DNA of 64,000 bases from Prochilodus magdalenae (GCA_024036415.1 JAMWET010001089.1:400501-464500), one strand, 5' to 3'; counted from the first letter of the stretch, positions 1 to 21,971 are shown. Numbers and translations are program-made. Notes: generated by a model not told the origin, from the sequence alone.

Positions 1-6146
<6,146 letters not shown>

Positions 6147-8339
6147 TAAAGTCCTTGTATTAAGGACCGGTCTGATGGCTATAGCGTGGTGCACATGGTG
6201 TTTGGTTTGAAATGCTGTATTTGGTTTCTCTGCTGTTTGATTCTGTGTAGACTCACTGTCCACTTCATTAAAAAACAGTTCCCATGTATTTCTACTGTAT
6301 GAGCTCGACCTGTTTTCAGAGGTCCTTTAAATAGCTATATCATTACACTCTTTCTGTAGTCAGGCCCCCTCACCCTCATACAACACTGGTACGTTTCCAA
6401 CCACGGAACCCCTGGTAACCAGATATTATCTGTGTGGTGGACCACTCTCAGTATTTTACTCACAATGCACTGTTTAAGTTCATGCAATTTAAAACCTACT
6501 GCTATATGCTGAGTATTGTGATAACATATACATGGTGATTTATTAACTTTTTGCAACTGCAAATTCAACCAGACTTTTGTCGGTAACTTTTGTCCTCGTT
6601 GTTGTGCTATGTTGTGACTGTTGTATGTGCTCTTATATGGAAAACATGGGATAATATGAGATAATGCACTGTTGTAGTCACATAGGATTCCACTGCCGTT
6701 GATGTCCTTTCCGCTGTACTCACAGGTTCCTCAACTTTAGGCTTTACTTCACTGTAGAGCTCGGGTCACTACGGCTGTATCCCCAGTTTTAGTGTCTGAG
6801 CATGCCTTAGTTTTTGCTGGTCTTTGCGCCTGAAGTAGCCAATGGACGATGTGTTATTTACTTAGCTGGTTCAGAACTCGAGTGTGTCCAGTATTTGGTT
6901 TTTCAGTGGAGCTAATTCGATGACGTTTCCCATCAACAAAGCAAACTCAGCTTCTTGTTCGAACTTTCTTAACCCACCTTTAATGGTGCAGCAGGTGTTA
7001 TCTGCCACCTGCACTGTTTAATTGGAGCTGGAAAGTTCAAACAAAAAGCTGGCACATACAAAAAAATTGTCACTGCTTCTGATTCATGTCCTTCCCGTGT
7101 GAAGTGCGCACTCATGTATTTGTAGAATTTTATTTTCATATGACGTTCTTGGCAAATCCAATGAATCTTATCCCTGCCCTGTATTCCTTCCTTGCTAAAA
7201 ATCCATAATAACTTCAGATGTTTGATTAACACCGACGTCACTTTTCTGATTTCTTTCTCTGATGCATCCGTCTTTGTTTAGACCAACGTCTTCCACTGAC
7301 AAATACGTCTGTTGACCTCACAAAAAGCGATTAATTCTGTTATACTTGTTTCAAAAATATTCATTCATATTTGCAGTGTATGATAAAATATACTGAATAT
7401 TGCCACTGTCTAAAGAAAAGCAAGTATCTCCAAAATGTCAACTTTACAGGAGCCAGCAAAAACCTCATTGAATTTTAATGTAAGTCCAATGAAACATTTT
7501 GGGGCCATTTCTGTTGCTCTTTCATCATAAAACTTTCACACAGTGTATACAGCAGCTGCTGTCTTCAAATGATGCATAAAAGTAAAAATCAACAAAAAAA
7601 ATGGAGATATGTGTTTTTCCTTGAACAACAATGGTATACTTGACACCTGTGCATCTGTGCATCAATATAATATTGTCATGCTAAATATTGTAATGATATG
7701 CCAATTTTTCTCCATCCCTAGTTTTCACTACTAGATTGAGAGTGGTCAACCCCTCAGAAACATTTAACCAAGAGTGGCACTGATGAATATCTAGACCAGA
7801 TAAAGACAGACACAACCTGTTCAACTGTTTAAACTGTTACAGCGTCAGCTGTAATGGACTACAATCTATAACTTTACATCAGCAAGGTGGAGCTACAAAG
7901 CAGAGGTTTCTTATCATGTTTTTAGTGTAGATCTTTGTGGTGTAGATAGACTCATTATTTAAAGCTTTATGAATTTTGACATAGAAGTGTTTACTCTTGT
8001 ACAATGCAGTGCCTGCAGCTGATAACAAGAGTAAGCTAAAATTCTCAACCAAAGAATCAAAAACCCTGGAGACTACAGATTTGACTCAGATGAATCAACA
8101 TCCCAGCCGTGACTCATCTTACATCAGCTTTCTCACACTGAGACTCTTATGTGTTCACTCTGTAGTCTTCCGCAGTGTTTCATGCACAATGTGATGGAAC
8201 TTTGACAATGTGTATTTGAAATGTATCTGTCAGGAGGCTGGGTGTCATGGCAACAAAATAATATCATGATACTTGGAGACATTTTTAAGGTTTATAAAGT
8301 GTCACAAAAACCATTTAATCTGCACACTGTAAAAAAGCA

Positions 8340-9145
8340 AAGTTGTTAACCGGCAAAAGGAGTCATCCGACAGGATTAAACTTGGTGTGTCGGTTTAACA
8401 TTGTAAGACTTGCGAAGTGTCGTTCAAGTTTTACACTCAACTGTGACATAAGCAAGGATGTTAGAGTCCAGGCTGCCTTAATATTGTGAGTTATTTGAAC
8501 TTATAATAATAAGTTATGGGCATAAAGCACAGATTCTTGTTCTGTTATCTTACTGTATGACACAATATGCAGACGTCTCGGCATGGATTTGTAGAAGTTC
8601 CTTTTGGTGTCCTGTGATAATCCATCCCATGCAGCTTGAATATTCTCACACAGTTCCTGCAGATTGTGCGGTAGGGGTGGTGGTGGAGTGATGCCAGGCC
8701 TTCTGGACATGTGACAACAAACCGTTCATCTTGGCGCTGACCACGGTGCCTCCACACACAGATTTGTTGGTCATCTCCACCGAGACAAAAACCATTTAGT
8801 GTCGTCATTTGTTACGAAGCTGAACTTCTGGCTGCAGCTACTTGTGCAACTGTTCTGAGTCACTCCATGACAGTTTGGTCGTCATAACAGTATGTAGTCC
8901 TGTGTCATGCAGCCGTCTGCCACAGGAGCTGACACTAACAAAATGACTCCTGGAGGGCAGCACTGCATGTTAAATGTCCAGTATTGTGTCTGTTGGGTCA
9001 GTCAGGTACAGCAATAAGGCCCATCCTTGCTTATGTCACATACACGGTTGAGTGTGAAACATCGCGTGTCTTACTGTCATACTGACCCACCAAGTTTATT
9101 CCAGTCGGTTGATTCTTTTTGGGTGCAGCTACTCGTGCTACTATT
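8340..9145 (-). mobile_element. Tc1/mariner-like element, decayed, with roughly 100-bp inverted ends
   Basis: The left end at about 8349-8460 and the right end at about 9022-9130 are imperfect inverted repeats. For example, GACATAAGCAAGGATG near 8445-8460 is matched by CATCCTTGCTTATGTC at 9022-9037. Between them, minus-strand frames at 8501-8710 and 8545-8808 encode pieces resembling the C-terminal part of a DDE transposase: VWRHRGQRQDERFVV, then ELCENIQAAWDGL and SMPRRL. The pieces are in different frames and lack a full catalytic domain, so this is a dead copy. The boundaries are approximate. Confidence 0.6.
8501..8808 (-). pseudogene. Transposase C-terminal fragment (frameshifted)
   Basis: Two overlapping minus-strand frames carry complementary parts of a Tc1/mariner-type transposase tail. 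The upstream frame has a VWRHRGQRQDERFVV segment and the downstream frame has AAWDGLSQDTKRNFYKSMPRRL-type sequence. The change of frame and the absence of the DNA-binding and first catalytic segments mark it as a pseudogene inside the element at about 8340-9145. Confidence 0.55.
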
Positions 9146-10476
9146 CTTTTTGATGATGAATGTATCTAACTGGCAACAACTACAGTTAGGACTACATTTA
9201 CCTGAAGAACAGTTTTACCTGGTACAGCGGAAAAAGCAGCACACTGAGCACTATTAATGCTAACCCTAAAATAATGGCACACTGCTCAGCCCTACACACG
9301 GCCAGCACATACACACTAGAGCGATAAGCCTATCAGAAGCAGAAACCTGAGATTAGACAAAGCATCTAGACATGAAAGGTTTGAAACTTGAAGCTTAAAG
9401 CTTCCAGAGAGCTCTGTTAAACTTTAATGCCTGTTCTGTCTGATGAAATAATCAATACAGGCTCTTTGACAGCGCCAGGTTGTTTCAGATGTTAACTATT
9501 GTATGACATTTCCAGAAATGGATCATATGGCATGTTCTGAGTCGGATTTGTCTTTTAACCTCTCAGAGTGCGCTCTGGATTTCGATTCCCCAGCGCAGGC
9601 CGAGCTTGACATTGAGCAGTCATTGTGGCTCAGAGTCTTAGTTCCATTAATAACGGCTGCGAGTGACACTAGCCATGGATTCCCGCAAGAAAGCCTCTGT
9701 CATCCACAGCTCTGCTTTCTTCTGGGAGCAGTAGCTGTGCAGTGAGAGAGAGAGAGAGAGAGAGATAGGCAGAGAGTGAGAGAGCTGGAATGGCTCTCCG
9801 ACACCCACGCTGTTCTTCTCCTCTGCCTTCTAACCCACTTTTCTCACCAAGCCCAACTTCCACCAGAGCGGAAGCAACCTAACCTACTTAATACTGTACC
9901 AGGCACGATGTGCAAGGCTGCAGCACCGAGTACACACACACACTAATACACGCGGACACACCCTCATGTGTATATACATTCTTGCATGGTTGCTTTAGGG
10001 TTTAGAGATGGCACCACTCAGATACCAGGTATCAAAATCGGTCGATGTCGGCTGGAGATGCTGAACCGGAGATTAGGATATAATTAATCCAGTTCGATCC
10101 TGTAACAGATCTAGTCTGAAAGAGCATTGTGTCATATCACATTAGCTACAGTGATCCCAAAAAATAGAGTATTTAAACAGTTGTGCCATACTTACAACAG
10201 TAATGTCCTGGTATTGGCTGTACTACTGTAACCTAAGCACAGTAGTGATATCAGCAATAGAGAATTCCAGGATTGGTCAATATTAAAAAATGTCATTACA
10301 ATACTTGGTCATTTTTACAGTACACAATATGCAGCACGATGTATTGACACACATTCTAGTAAAACTATAAATACAGTTCTTTCTATTCAGTCTTTAAGAA
10401 ACTACAGTGTAGCTGTCTGTTTTCCAGTGGGACTTACGGGTCCTACCACAAGATGTTGCAGCATGGGATTAAATTC

Positions 10477-10477
<1 letters not shown>

Positions 10478-10520
<43 letters not shown>
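10478..10520. repeat. (CA)n microsatellite
   Basis: An uninterrupted CA dinucleotide run of about 43 bp in the intron before the DFG exon. Confidence 0.97.
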
Positions 10521-10524
<4 letters not shown>

Positions 10525-12179
10525 TATCTGATATAAATTAATAAATTGCTTAGATAAATTGATCATGTAAAAAGAAGCATGCATAATTAATATAAGATTA
10601 ATAATCTATTAGAAAGAAATAACCTAATTCTTTATAGTTGTGAAGCCGCCAATCATGTGAACAAAACATGAACTGCATTAATGAGCTTCAAACACCGTGG
10701 AACCTTTACATGTTCAGTTGGTCTCAGCTGTGAAAACTGCTTTAAAGAAATCGAATACACCTCAATTAAGCCCAGTCAAGGCAGCATTCTGATTCTGATT
10801 AGGAAAAAAATGTTTATTTGTGAATATTGGATGTAAAACATTAGATGTCATTTTTTTTACCCTCCTAAGGGACTGCAGGTGAGAGCGAGACAAATGTTGC
10901 AGATTTTTTTGCGAGAATTCCAGCAGGAACAGGATTCAGAAATGAGTCCCGCTCAGACTGTTACTCCATAGAGGCTCTTATGGTACAGTAACAAAAACAA
11001 TCTGTTCGATTTTAAGGAATAAAGAGAGAGAGAGATGTAAAAAATGACATACAAATTAGATGTAAAAAATGAAATTCATGCAAACTTCAGGGAAAAGATT
11101 AAATAATGTAGCATATGGGCCCTGGCTACTGACGATACACAGTATGCCCAGAAAAGTGTATTATCATGAAAAACATGTCCACCTCTACCATTTCTGTTGT
11201 GCATGCACGGTGCTGTGTGATGCTTACTTGCACACCAGTGGACAGACCAAAGCAGTAGCCAAAGTGGTCATTGAAAAATGCGTAACATCAGTATTCCAAA
11301 AAAAAGGCACTGCCAGCAATATATCGCATTTAATTAAAACAGATTGCTGTTCACTTAAATATACTTTATTTGTTGCACTTTTAGGAAGGAAAATGTATTA
11401 AAAGCAGCATGGTGCTGGATTTCTGCTGGTACTGAGCATTCAGGAGTTATCTGTTTAATGAACACAAGCTGAACAACACCTTTGTAAGACACAGAGCCCA
11501 GATCTTCATGTTTCCTTTAATCTGGTTGCAGTTCTTCCCCAGGGGGTCTACCAGCAGTTTGTTGTTTTGTTTAGTTGTTTTCTAAAAGAAATATCTTTGT
11601 GTTAAACATTGTATGGACTATCATCAATCAGATTTACCAGTAGTTAAAAATATCCCACTGTAAGTAGGTAGTAGCACTGGAGTGTTTAAGGGTGCTAGTC
11701 TACACTCAGTTGCTTATTTAGGTACTTCAGAATGATCCAAAAACATTGAAAATAGATCGTTTTGAAGTTCCTCTTTAAGGATAAAGGCTTTGGCTGGTTG
11801 TCAAGCCTTCAATGCCTGTATTCATATAGTGAAAAGAAAAGGTGGTGTCGTGTCATCTGCCTATATGGAGAGGCTGCCTAAATTTGATGGTGAATGTTCT
11901 TGTGGCGAAAGAAACTTTAAAATACCCGTTTTTCAAAGATTGAGTTCAAAGATATCGCTGTGAATCATAACCAAAACCTTTAGCATGGAGACGCTGTCAT
12001 CTCTTGTTTCGAGCCAAGACTTTTTTTTAAAACTTCTGCATCGTTGCTGTCATGCAGTCCAGTCACGCACAAAGTCCTGACAGGTCATATTGCAGCGAAC
12101 CGCTTGGCACATCTTACTGTGGCGTCCGTAAAAGCCACTTCCTGATCGCAGTAAAAATAATTTATGTGCACTGATACGC

Positions 12180-12600
12180 TCACAGTCCACTTTATTAGGA
12201 ACACCTACTTACAACTGGCTACTTAATAAAGTCCATCTATCTTGTAATTCCACTTTACAAATGTGGTCAGTCACTATGGTAACTTACAAGCAGTGTAAAT
12301 ATATATATATTGGAATAGCCTTGTTTTCACATATTCAAAATTGTCACCCTTTTCAAGATTGTAAGCATGCTTTTAATTTGCACTGGTGGTGTGTTAGTGT
12401 GTGATGTGCTGGTGTGAGTGGATCAGACACAGCAGTGCTGCTGCTGAAGTCACCATCACCACGCCAGTGTCACTGTAGTGCTGAGAGTGATCGGCCACCC
12501 TAATAATACCTGCTCTGTGGTGGTCCTGTGACCATTGAGGACCAGGGTAAAAGGGCACATATATAAGAGGGTTAAATGGGACTAGGGTGCTCTTAGAGAG
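12180..12600. mobile_element. Foldback-type nonautonomous repeat, copy 1
   Basis: It begins with CAGTCCACTTTATTAGGAAC and contains GTGCTGGTGTGAGTGGATCA and AATACCTGCTCTGTGGTGG. Both internal blocks recur, one of them inverted, in the element at about 43560-44010, so the two are members of one interspersed family. No transposase coding is seen. Short pieces of its left end also occur near 6256 and 52800. I suspect a nonautonomous DNA transposon; the ends and class are not settled. Confidence 0.55.
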
Positions 12601-13331
12601 TTAACTGAGAAATTATGTAGCTGAATAATGTGGTTTTGAATATGGTACAGCACAATGTACACATACGTGGGTGTCCAGGGACAGCTTTGAGCCAATTTAA
12701 AGGCATCTAGATTCATTTATATTTCCCCCAAAAAATTTTTTAGACATGGCGTCCCTATTTGGACACTTGGCAAACAGGAGAGATGGAGATCTGTGTTCTA
12801 AAGGGCACTGTCAAAAGCCTTGAATAGCACTGAATAGGTCCTATTAACTGTGCATGCGTGACAATGTGAGTCTCTCCATGTACATCTGGACGAGTGGGAG
12901 CAGCATGACAGGGGTCGCTGAGAGCCACAGGCAGTGTTTGAACTCAGCAGGGAGGTGAAGTGTAAACATTGATGAACTGACCTAATGTCCGGCACACTGC
13001 ATCTCTAACCTCCGCAAGACAGTCTGACCCAAACTGACCACCCGGGCCCTCCCAGCCTTAGTGACTGAGTCAGGTTAAGTCAAGTCAGAGTTTATATATT
13101 TAGCACTTTTACAGCAGGCATTGTCACAAAGCAGCTTTGCTGAAAAGCCCCCATTAGCAAGACACTGAGATTTGGTCTTATTAGTGTTACTCAGGTGAAG
13201 GAATGCATCCGCTGAGCTGGCTTTCTCTCTATCGTACATGTTGTATGTGTTTGTGACTTGCGTTGAGGTAGAGTATCTGAATTACAGCTGTTGCAGTGGT
13301 AATCTGAGTGCACCTTTGGTGTCCCCCATAG

Positions 13332-14871
<1,540 letters not shown>

Positions 14872-14966
14872 GGGTCATATTGTACATTCTGCTGGTGGGC
14901 TACCCTCCTTTCTGGGATGAGGACCAGCACAAACTTTACCAGCAGATCAAAGCTGGGGCCTACGAT
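14872..14966 (+). CDS. camk2b: camk2b exon: kinase C-lobe, helices F-G
   Basis: A 95-nt exon, phase 1 to phase 0. With the preceding G it encodes [20 protein letters not shown] and on to IKAGAYD, the hydrophobic helix F and the substrate-facing [14 protein letters not shown] segment shared by all CaMKII paralogues. The acceptor is GTGCAG and the donor GAT|GTAAGT. The following intron is only 130 nt. Confidence 0.97.
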
Positions 14967-15033
14967 GTAAGTGCTTATACTTCTTCAATATGCACATTTC
15001 ACTCAAACCCTCAGTTACTCTCCTTATATATAA

Positions 15034-15267
<234 letters not shown>

Positions 15268-17101
15268 TAGTTCATATAGAGAAATATAATTAGAAAAGGT
15301 AAGGGTCTTTAGAAAACTTCAGAACAGGTGTAAATATTAATATTACCATAGAGAAGATCAACTCTGCTTGCATTTAGTTTTTCAAAGCAGGAATAATTTT
15401 CAGTTTCCTTCAATTCAATTTTTAATTCAAACTGCCAATAATTAAGTTATTCAGTTTTAGGAAATATTTCTTACATTAAATGTAAAATTCTTCACTTACA
15501 TGTGAAAGGATGTAAATTGAGAAAAAAAAGTTTGGAAAACGAATATTGATAATTGATAGAGAAAATTCTTACCACTGTGCTGAATCCTGAAAGAAACAAA
15601 CATTTCCCCATCAGATAAACAGAACTTAAAACTTTAATCTTTGAGATGAAACCACCAAAAATGCATTAAATAAGCAAAAAGAGACAAAAAAATGAGACAT
15701 GATTAAGTTTTCATGGACTGATGGCTTTGTAATTGGAAAACACAACCAAATAACAAAACTGAACTTTCCAGGTATGGGAAAAATATGCCTACAGATTTAG
15801 TTTTCAAAGAAATTAATAAATGACATGCCAAATTAATAAATTGATTGTGGTCGCTGACTTTTGTACAGTGCCATGTTTCTCATAGTCAGCCTAATTATGC
15901 ATGTAGTGAACAGACCACAATAGAAATTTAGTGTATTAAGAATAGAAGACCACTTAATAAGTTTTATCTCGTAGTGCCAGTGGCTTATTTTGCCATCTAT
16001 GCTTCAGCTTGTATGTATGTGCTCCAAAATGAACAGGACAGTCATCTGTTTCATTTTTTTGGCTCTGTATTCCAGCACAGCGTATTTGAAATGGTATAAT
16101 GACTATGAGGTTAAAGTGCCAAATGTTTGCTATAATTCAAAGGCTACATTAGGCGAACCATATAGGAGTTATATCTGGATTTATACGTACCCTTCTTCAT
16201 TTAAGAGGGCTCTAAGTAATTGGCTAAATGAATATAATCTTAAATAAAACTGCCATGTTTGCTGCCTGGATGGAATTCCAATGACTGGCTGAAACCGGTG
16301 ACTGACCTCACCAGATGCTGGGTGTCTTAACGGAGGATGCTCTGTCAGGGATGTAATACAGCCTTTTTCCGTTCCTGCTTGTTTCAGGAGCTTTTTACCT
16401 TTAATCTTGGGTTTGTTCTGTGAAGTGCATGCTCACTGGGGTTCATGTCAAGTCAGTTAAGAATAAACTCCAGAGCTTTAGTAGTATGTTTGGAGGTTCT
16501 GTCTTATCTTTTAAGGTAAATCTCTATCCAAGAAGTTTAAATGAGAGTATGACTGCAAAGAGCAAATACTGTGTTATTTAGTTTCTCTTGTGAATTAATG
16601 CGCTAATATTCCACTGATCTTCTTAAAGGTGTCTTTAATATTTAGGGCTGTAATTATAAAATGCATCAATATCATTTATTTTAACCAAGTATGCATGCAT
16701 ATTTTTAGTATTCACAGGTAGGGATTCCAATACTCCACTGAGTATTGTACTTCAGTGGTTGTTCGTGTAAATGACTACAATGTGCTTCAAGAGTAAAATT
16801 ATGTAAATCTATCTGATTTTATGATAGTTATGCTATTTTAGTAACCGTCGACTGAGTAGCGCTGTAGTGGAGAAGAGCAGGTTTTGTTCCACATCAGAAA
16901 ACTGCCTCCGTACAGTTGTAATGGTTTTGGTTGGTGTGGCGCAATGGATAACACCTCTACTTGCCAGTGGGCTGTCACCCCACATGGGAGACTGAGTTTC
17001 GATTCCCGGTCTGGGTGGTTATGCTGTGCTACACCGTAAGTAAGTCTTTGGGCAAGGCTCGTAACACTACATTGGCCTATCTGTAATATGAACAACATGT
17101 A

Positions 17102-17629
17102 CAGGGGTTGGACAATGAAACTGAAACACCTGTCATTTTAGTGTGGGAGGTTTCATGGCTAAATTGGACCAGCCTGGTGGCCAATCTTCATTAATTGCAC
17201 ATTGCACCAGTAAGAGCAGAGTGTGAAGGTTCAATTAGCAGGTAAGAGCACAGTTCTGCTCAAAATACTGCAATGCACACAACATTATGGGTGACATACC
17301 AGAGTTCAAAAGAGCAAATTGTTGGTGCACGTCTTGCTGGCGCATCTGTGACCAAGACAGCAAGTCTTTGTGATGTATCAAGAGCCACGGTATCCAGGGT
17401 AATGTCAGCATACCACCAAGAAGGACGAACCACATCCAACAGGATTAACTGTGGACGCAAGAGGAAGCTGTCTGAAAGGGATGTTCGGGTGCTAACCCGG
17501 ATTGTATCCAAAAAACATAAAACCACGGCTGCCCAAATGACGCTGTATTGGCCGCAAAAGGAGGCCCTACACCATACTAATGAATGATTGTGGTCTAAAA
17601 CCAGGTGTTTCAGTTTCATTGTCCCCTGT
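17102..17629 (+). mobile_element. Tc1/mariner-like element, internally deleted, copy A
   Basis: The ends are CAGGGGTTGGACAATGAAAC at the left and CATTGTCCCCTG at the right, flanked by TA on both sides (17100-17101 and 17629-17630), the expected target duplication. The right terminal repeat has lost about four bases. The interior encodes only the N-terminal part of a transposase (17273-17587) joined by deletion to a short 3' piece, so it cannot move by itself. A near-identical copy lies inverted at 26202-26733. Confidence 0.9.
17273..17587 (+). pseudogene. Tc1-like transposase N-terminal fragment
   Basis: A 104-codon frame with two helix-turn-helix segments typical of Tc1-family paired-like DNA-binding domains: GARLAGASVTKTASLCDVSR, then RATVSRVMSAYHQEGRTT. 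The basic segment GRKRKLSERDVRVL and IVSKKHKTTAAQMT follow. The frame then jumps to an unrelated short tail (YWPQKEALHHTNE) because the DDE catalytic core is deleted. It is a relic, with no evidence of host use. Confidence 0.85.
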
Positions 17630-18815
17630 ATGTCGCTCTGGATAAGCGTGTCAGCTGAATGGCGTAAATGTAAGTGAAGTACGTTGGATAGTTCTGATCT
17701 CCTGATTTGTATGTTTCAACAACAAGCTCTGTATCACAGTGAGAGCAGGAATCACATGTCTGTAGTTAATCTGAACAGCTCACGTTTCAGGTATCACGTC
17801 TTGTTGAAGTCTTTTTGCTTGGCTGAGCTGTTGTTGAATGACCTCTAAAAGCAGATACACACTGTGTGATTTTGGAACTCTTGATTTTGTGGCTCAGTTC
17901 GTGACATATTGTAAAAAGCAGCCCCTGCAGACAGCTCTGCCTGTGAATAAATTCTGGGATGTCACTTTGGAAATGTAAATGAAAAATCAACAAAGGAAAC
18001 ACTTGCCGATGATTCTTTATTTCAATAATGCCAGTTACTTCCTCATGCTCTAGCAGAAAAGATTACTGAAGGCTTATTGAATGTCTAAAGGATGTGCTGA
18101 ATTGATAGGGGTTCAAAAGTACTCATCTGGAAACTGAACAGCTCTTTATAGCACGGTGTGAAGTTTGTTGGCATGCTTCCAATAAAGACCTTTGGGAAAA
18201 TGCATTGATGAGGTTTTTAAACCCTTTGTCTGTAGCTATGATACAATAAAGGCTTTGGAATTTCTAAAAGAGAGCCTTACTTCCGCCTGTAACTGAAGTA
18301 TTCTTTTGCTAATGCAAAGCTCAGTTGTTTATTCTCTTTAGAAATGTATCATTTCATTTACACACTTGTTATGTCTCTGATTGATTTATTCAGATTCCTC
18401 TGGCTGCCTAACTGGCATTGATATTCTTTGGTCATAGTGTTAATCAGACTGAATGCCTCATCTAGTATCCACTACAGACCCTTTCTAGTGTCTTTGTGCT
18501 GAGCTAATAATGCATCGGCACGCAGCTGGCAAAGAAAGAACTGAGCTGAGCTGCTAATTGTTGTCTCCTGAAATGGAGGCTGTGATTCTTGTGTGGATCT
18601 TCTAAATACTCCAAAGTAAAGCTGACACTTTAACCTCATAGTGATTCGTTTCTTTCAATACAGATCCAGCAAACCAAAAATGTCACTTTCAAATACAGCT
18701 ACATATGGTGTTAAATCTATGAAAATATAAATATAAATACTGATATATGCATTGATGTATGTGCATGAAGAGCATATAACATTTTGTTCTTGCATAACAC
18801 TAACACAACCTGTAG

Positions 18816-19897
<1,082 letters not shown>

Positions 19898-19940
19898 GGC
19901 GCCATTCTCACCACCATGCTGGTGTCTCGGAACTTCTCTG
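19898..19940 (+). CDS. camk2b: camk2b exon: calmodulin-binding core
   Basis: A 43-nt exon, phase 0 to phase 1, encoding GAILTTMLVSRNFS. It completes the calmodulin-binding helix and includes the Thr-Thr pair (306/307 in beta) whose autophosphorylation blocks calmodulin rebinding. LVSRNF is the form I associate with mammalian gamma, whereas mammalian beta has LATRNF. The exon is otherwise of usual size. The acceptor is CTTCAG and the donor TCTG|GTAAGT. Its phase-1 end allows splicing to any of several downstream linker exons or straight to the hub. Confidence 0.96.
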
Positions 19941-20234
19941 GTAAGTGTATGCCAACCCTGCAGCCTGTAAGGTCCATTAAGGAGTGTTTGTCTGTGCCTT
20001 TCTGTGGCGTAACTGCCTAAATACAAGAAGACAAGTCAAAGCCACAAGGGCTCACTTTTTAGGATGACTGTTAAAGCAACATGTCAGTAGTTTTATTGAC
20101 CACCATGTGACCCTTTGTTTCCTTCGAGGAATGTCCTGATAAACACTGCTGTGCAAAAGTCTTTTAAATGTTGTGTAAGACAGTTTGACTGAAAGGTTTG
20201 TGTATTTTACCTGCGATTGTTTTTTATTCACTGC

Positions 20235-21050
20235 ATAATTGGCTCTGAGACCTCCCTCTGACTGTGATTGGTCAAAAACACTGTGTATTTGTTCTGAGAC
20301 CGCCCTCTGACTGTGATTGGTCAAAAACACTGTGTATTTGTTCTGAGACCACCCTCTGACTGTGATTGGTCAAAAACACTGTGTATTTGTTCTGAGACCT
20401 CCCGCTGACTGTGATTGGTCAAAAACACTGTGTATTTGTTCTAAAAACTCCCGCTGACTGTGATTGGTCAAAAGCACTGTGTAGTTTGTTCTGAGACCTC
20501 CCACTGACTGTGATTGGTCAAAAACACTGTGTATTTGTTCTGAGACCTCCCACTGACTGTGATTGGTCAAAAACACTGTGTATTTGTTCTGAGACCTCCC
20601 ACTGACTGTGATTGGTCAAAAACACTGTGTATTTGTTCTAAAAACTCCCGCTGACTGAGATTGGTCAAAAGCACTGTGTAGTTTGTTCTGAGACCTCCTG
20701 CTGACTGTGATTGGTCAAAAACACTGTGTAGGTTGTTCTGAGACCTCCCACTGACTGTGATTGGTCAAAAACACTGTGTAGTTTGTTCTGAGACCTCCCT
20801 CTGACTGTGATTGGTCCTAAACACTGTGTAGTTATTTCAAGGACCGCCCCCAGCTGTGATTGGTTCTAAGCAACACATAATTTGTTCTGAGACCTCCCAC
20901 TGACTGTGATTGGTCCTAATCACTCTGTAGTTTGTTCTGAGACCTTGCCCTGACTGTAATTGGTTCTAATCACTGTGTAATTTGTTGTGAGACCTTGCCC
21001 TGACTGTGATTGGTTCTAATCACTGTGTAGTTTGCTCTGTTCCTAAGCTC
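20235..21050. repeat. 49-bp minisatellite with an inverted CCAAT motif per unit
   Basis: About 16 units with spacing of 49-50 bp. Each has a CTGACTGTGATTGGTC core followed by AAAACACTGTGTATTTGTTCT. Units are nearly identical from 20260 to about 20770 and diverge after that, with recognisable decayed units to about 21360. ATTGGTC is the reverse complement of GACCAAT, a match to the NF-Y CCAAT consensus. Confidence 0.93.
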
Positions 21051-21971
21051 TGCAATGTTCATCCTGAGAGCTCATCTCCGACCTGTTCGTTCTGAGACCT
21101 TTCTGTATCTGCAGTTGGTCCTAATCACTACATTGCTTGTTCTAGATCCCTCTGACTGTGATCCTAATCATTGTGTTGCTCTATCTAGAACCTTCGTACT
21201 GATTGCGTTTGGTCCTTATCATTGGTTTGTTACTCTGAAATCATCCAGTGGGTGATAGTGATCCATGCGTTAGTGCTGGTTAATTTTGTTGGTAGCTCTG
21301 AGACCTCTTCCTGACTGGCAGGGGGTTCGGTTTACTGCTGCGTTTGGTCCACATGTGACATGGTTGCTTTTAGCGGTGCTCAGTGATACAAAGATGTACA
21401 CAGTAGTTTTTAAGTCTACTTAGGACAGACTGTTCAGTTCAATTTCATTTAGTTCTTTCATGGTTGGAAGTATTCTGCCAGCTTTACTGCTCACACAAAT
21501 AGCTTTCAGCATCATTTCCTCAAGTAGCCCAAGACTTTTGCGCAGTGGTGTAAAAGCAAAGTGCACACAGCGTCATAAAAATGCTTTGTCTTAACAGTAG
21601 ATGCCATTAGAGAATTGAGATTGGGGACGTAGCTCAGTGTGAGTGACAGACTGCTACTCTAGATTTGGACGGACATTACAGAGGGACGTCCAGTGTGTGT
21701 GCGTAGATGTGTGTGTGTCCGTCCAGGAAGTTCAGGAAGCTCAGACGCCGCGTCTGGAAAAGCAGTCGTTTCTGGGTGTGTGCCTCTGTGGCAGAATGTG
21801 CGCGCTTTACTGGCGTTTATAATAACATGTGATTTCTGTCTGCTCTAATGAAGCATCTGCTCCTTCACACACTCCCGCCACACACTCACACATCTCACAC
21901 ACTCGCACTCCAACAGCAGGTCGGTGGGCGGCAGAGACAGAGCGCCTGTTCTAGGAAGCTTTTACACGAAC

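Larger units (their letters stand above)
16929..17676 (+). mobile_element. tRNA-derived SINE, interrupted by a Tc1-like element
   Basis: The SINE head (GGTGTGGCGCAATGG, a decayed A box, and GTTTCGATTCCCGG, a B-box-like sequence) and body run to about 17100. The tail (GTCGCTCTGGATAAGCGTGT to TAAATGTAAG) resumes at 17632. The intact copies at 57682 and 62740 read straight through this point, so the intervening 0.53 kb is an insertion. Confidence 0.85.

Noticed and set aside
11069..11401. 110-codon ORF in the intron before the DFG exon
   Set aside because: No recognisable motif, no splice context, and a length expected by chance in 7 kb of intron.
15990..16247. 85-codon ORF with a hydrophobic N-terminal segment
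   Set aside because: Short, intronic and AT-rich, with no supporting features.
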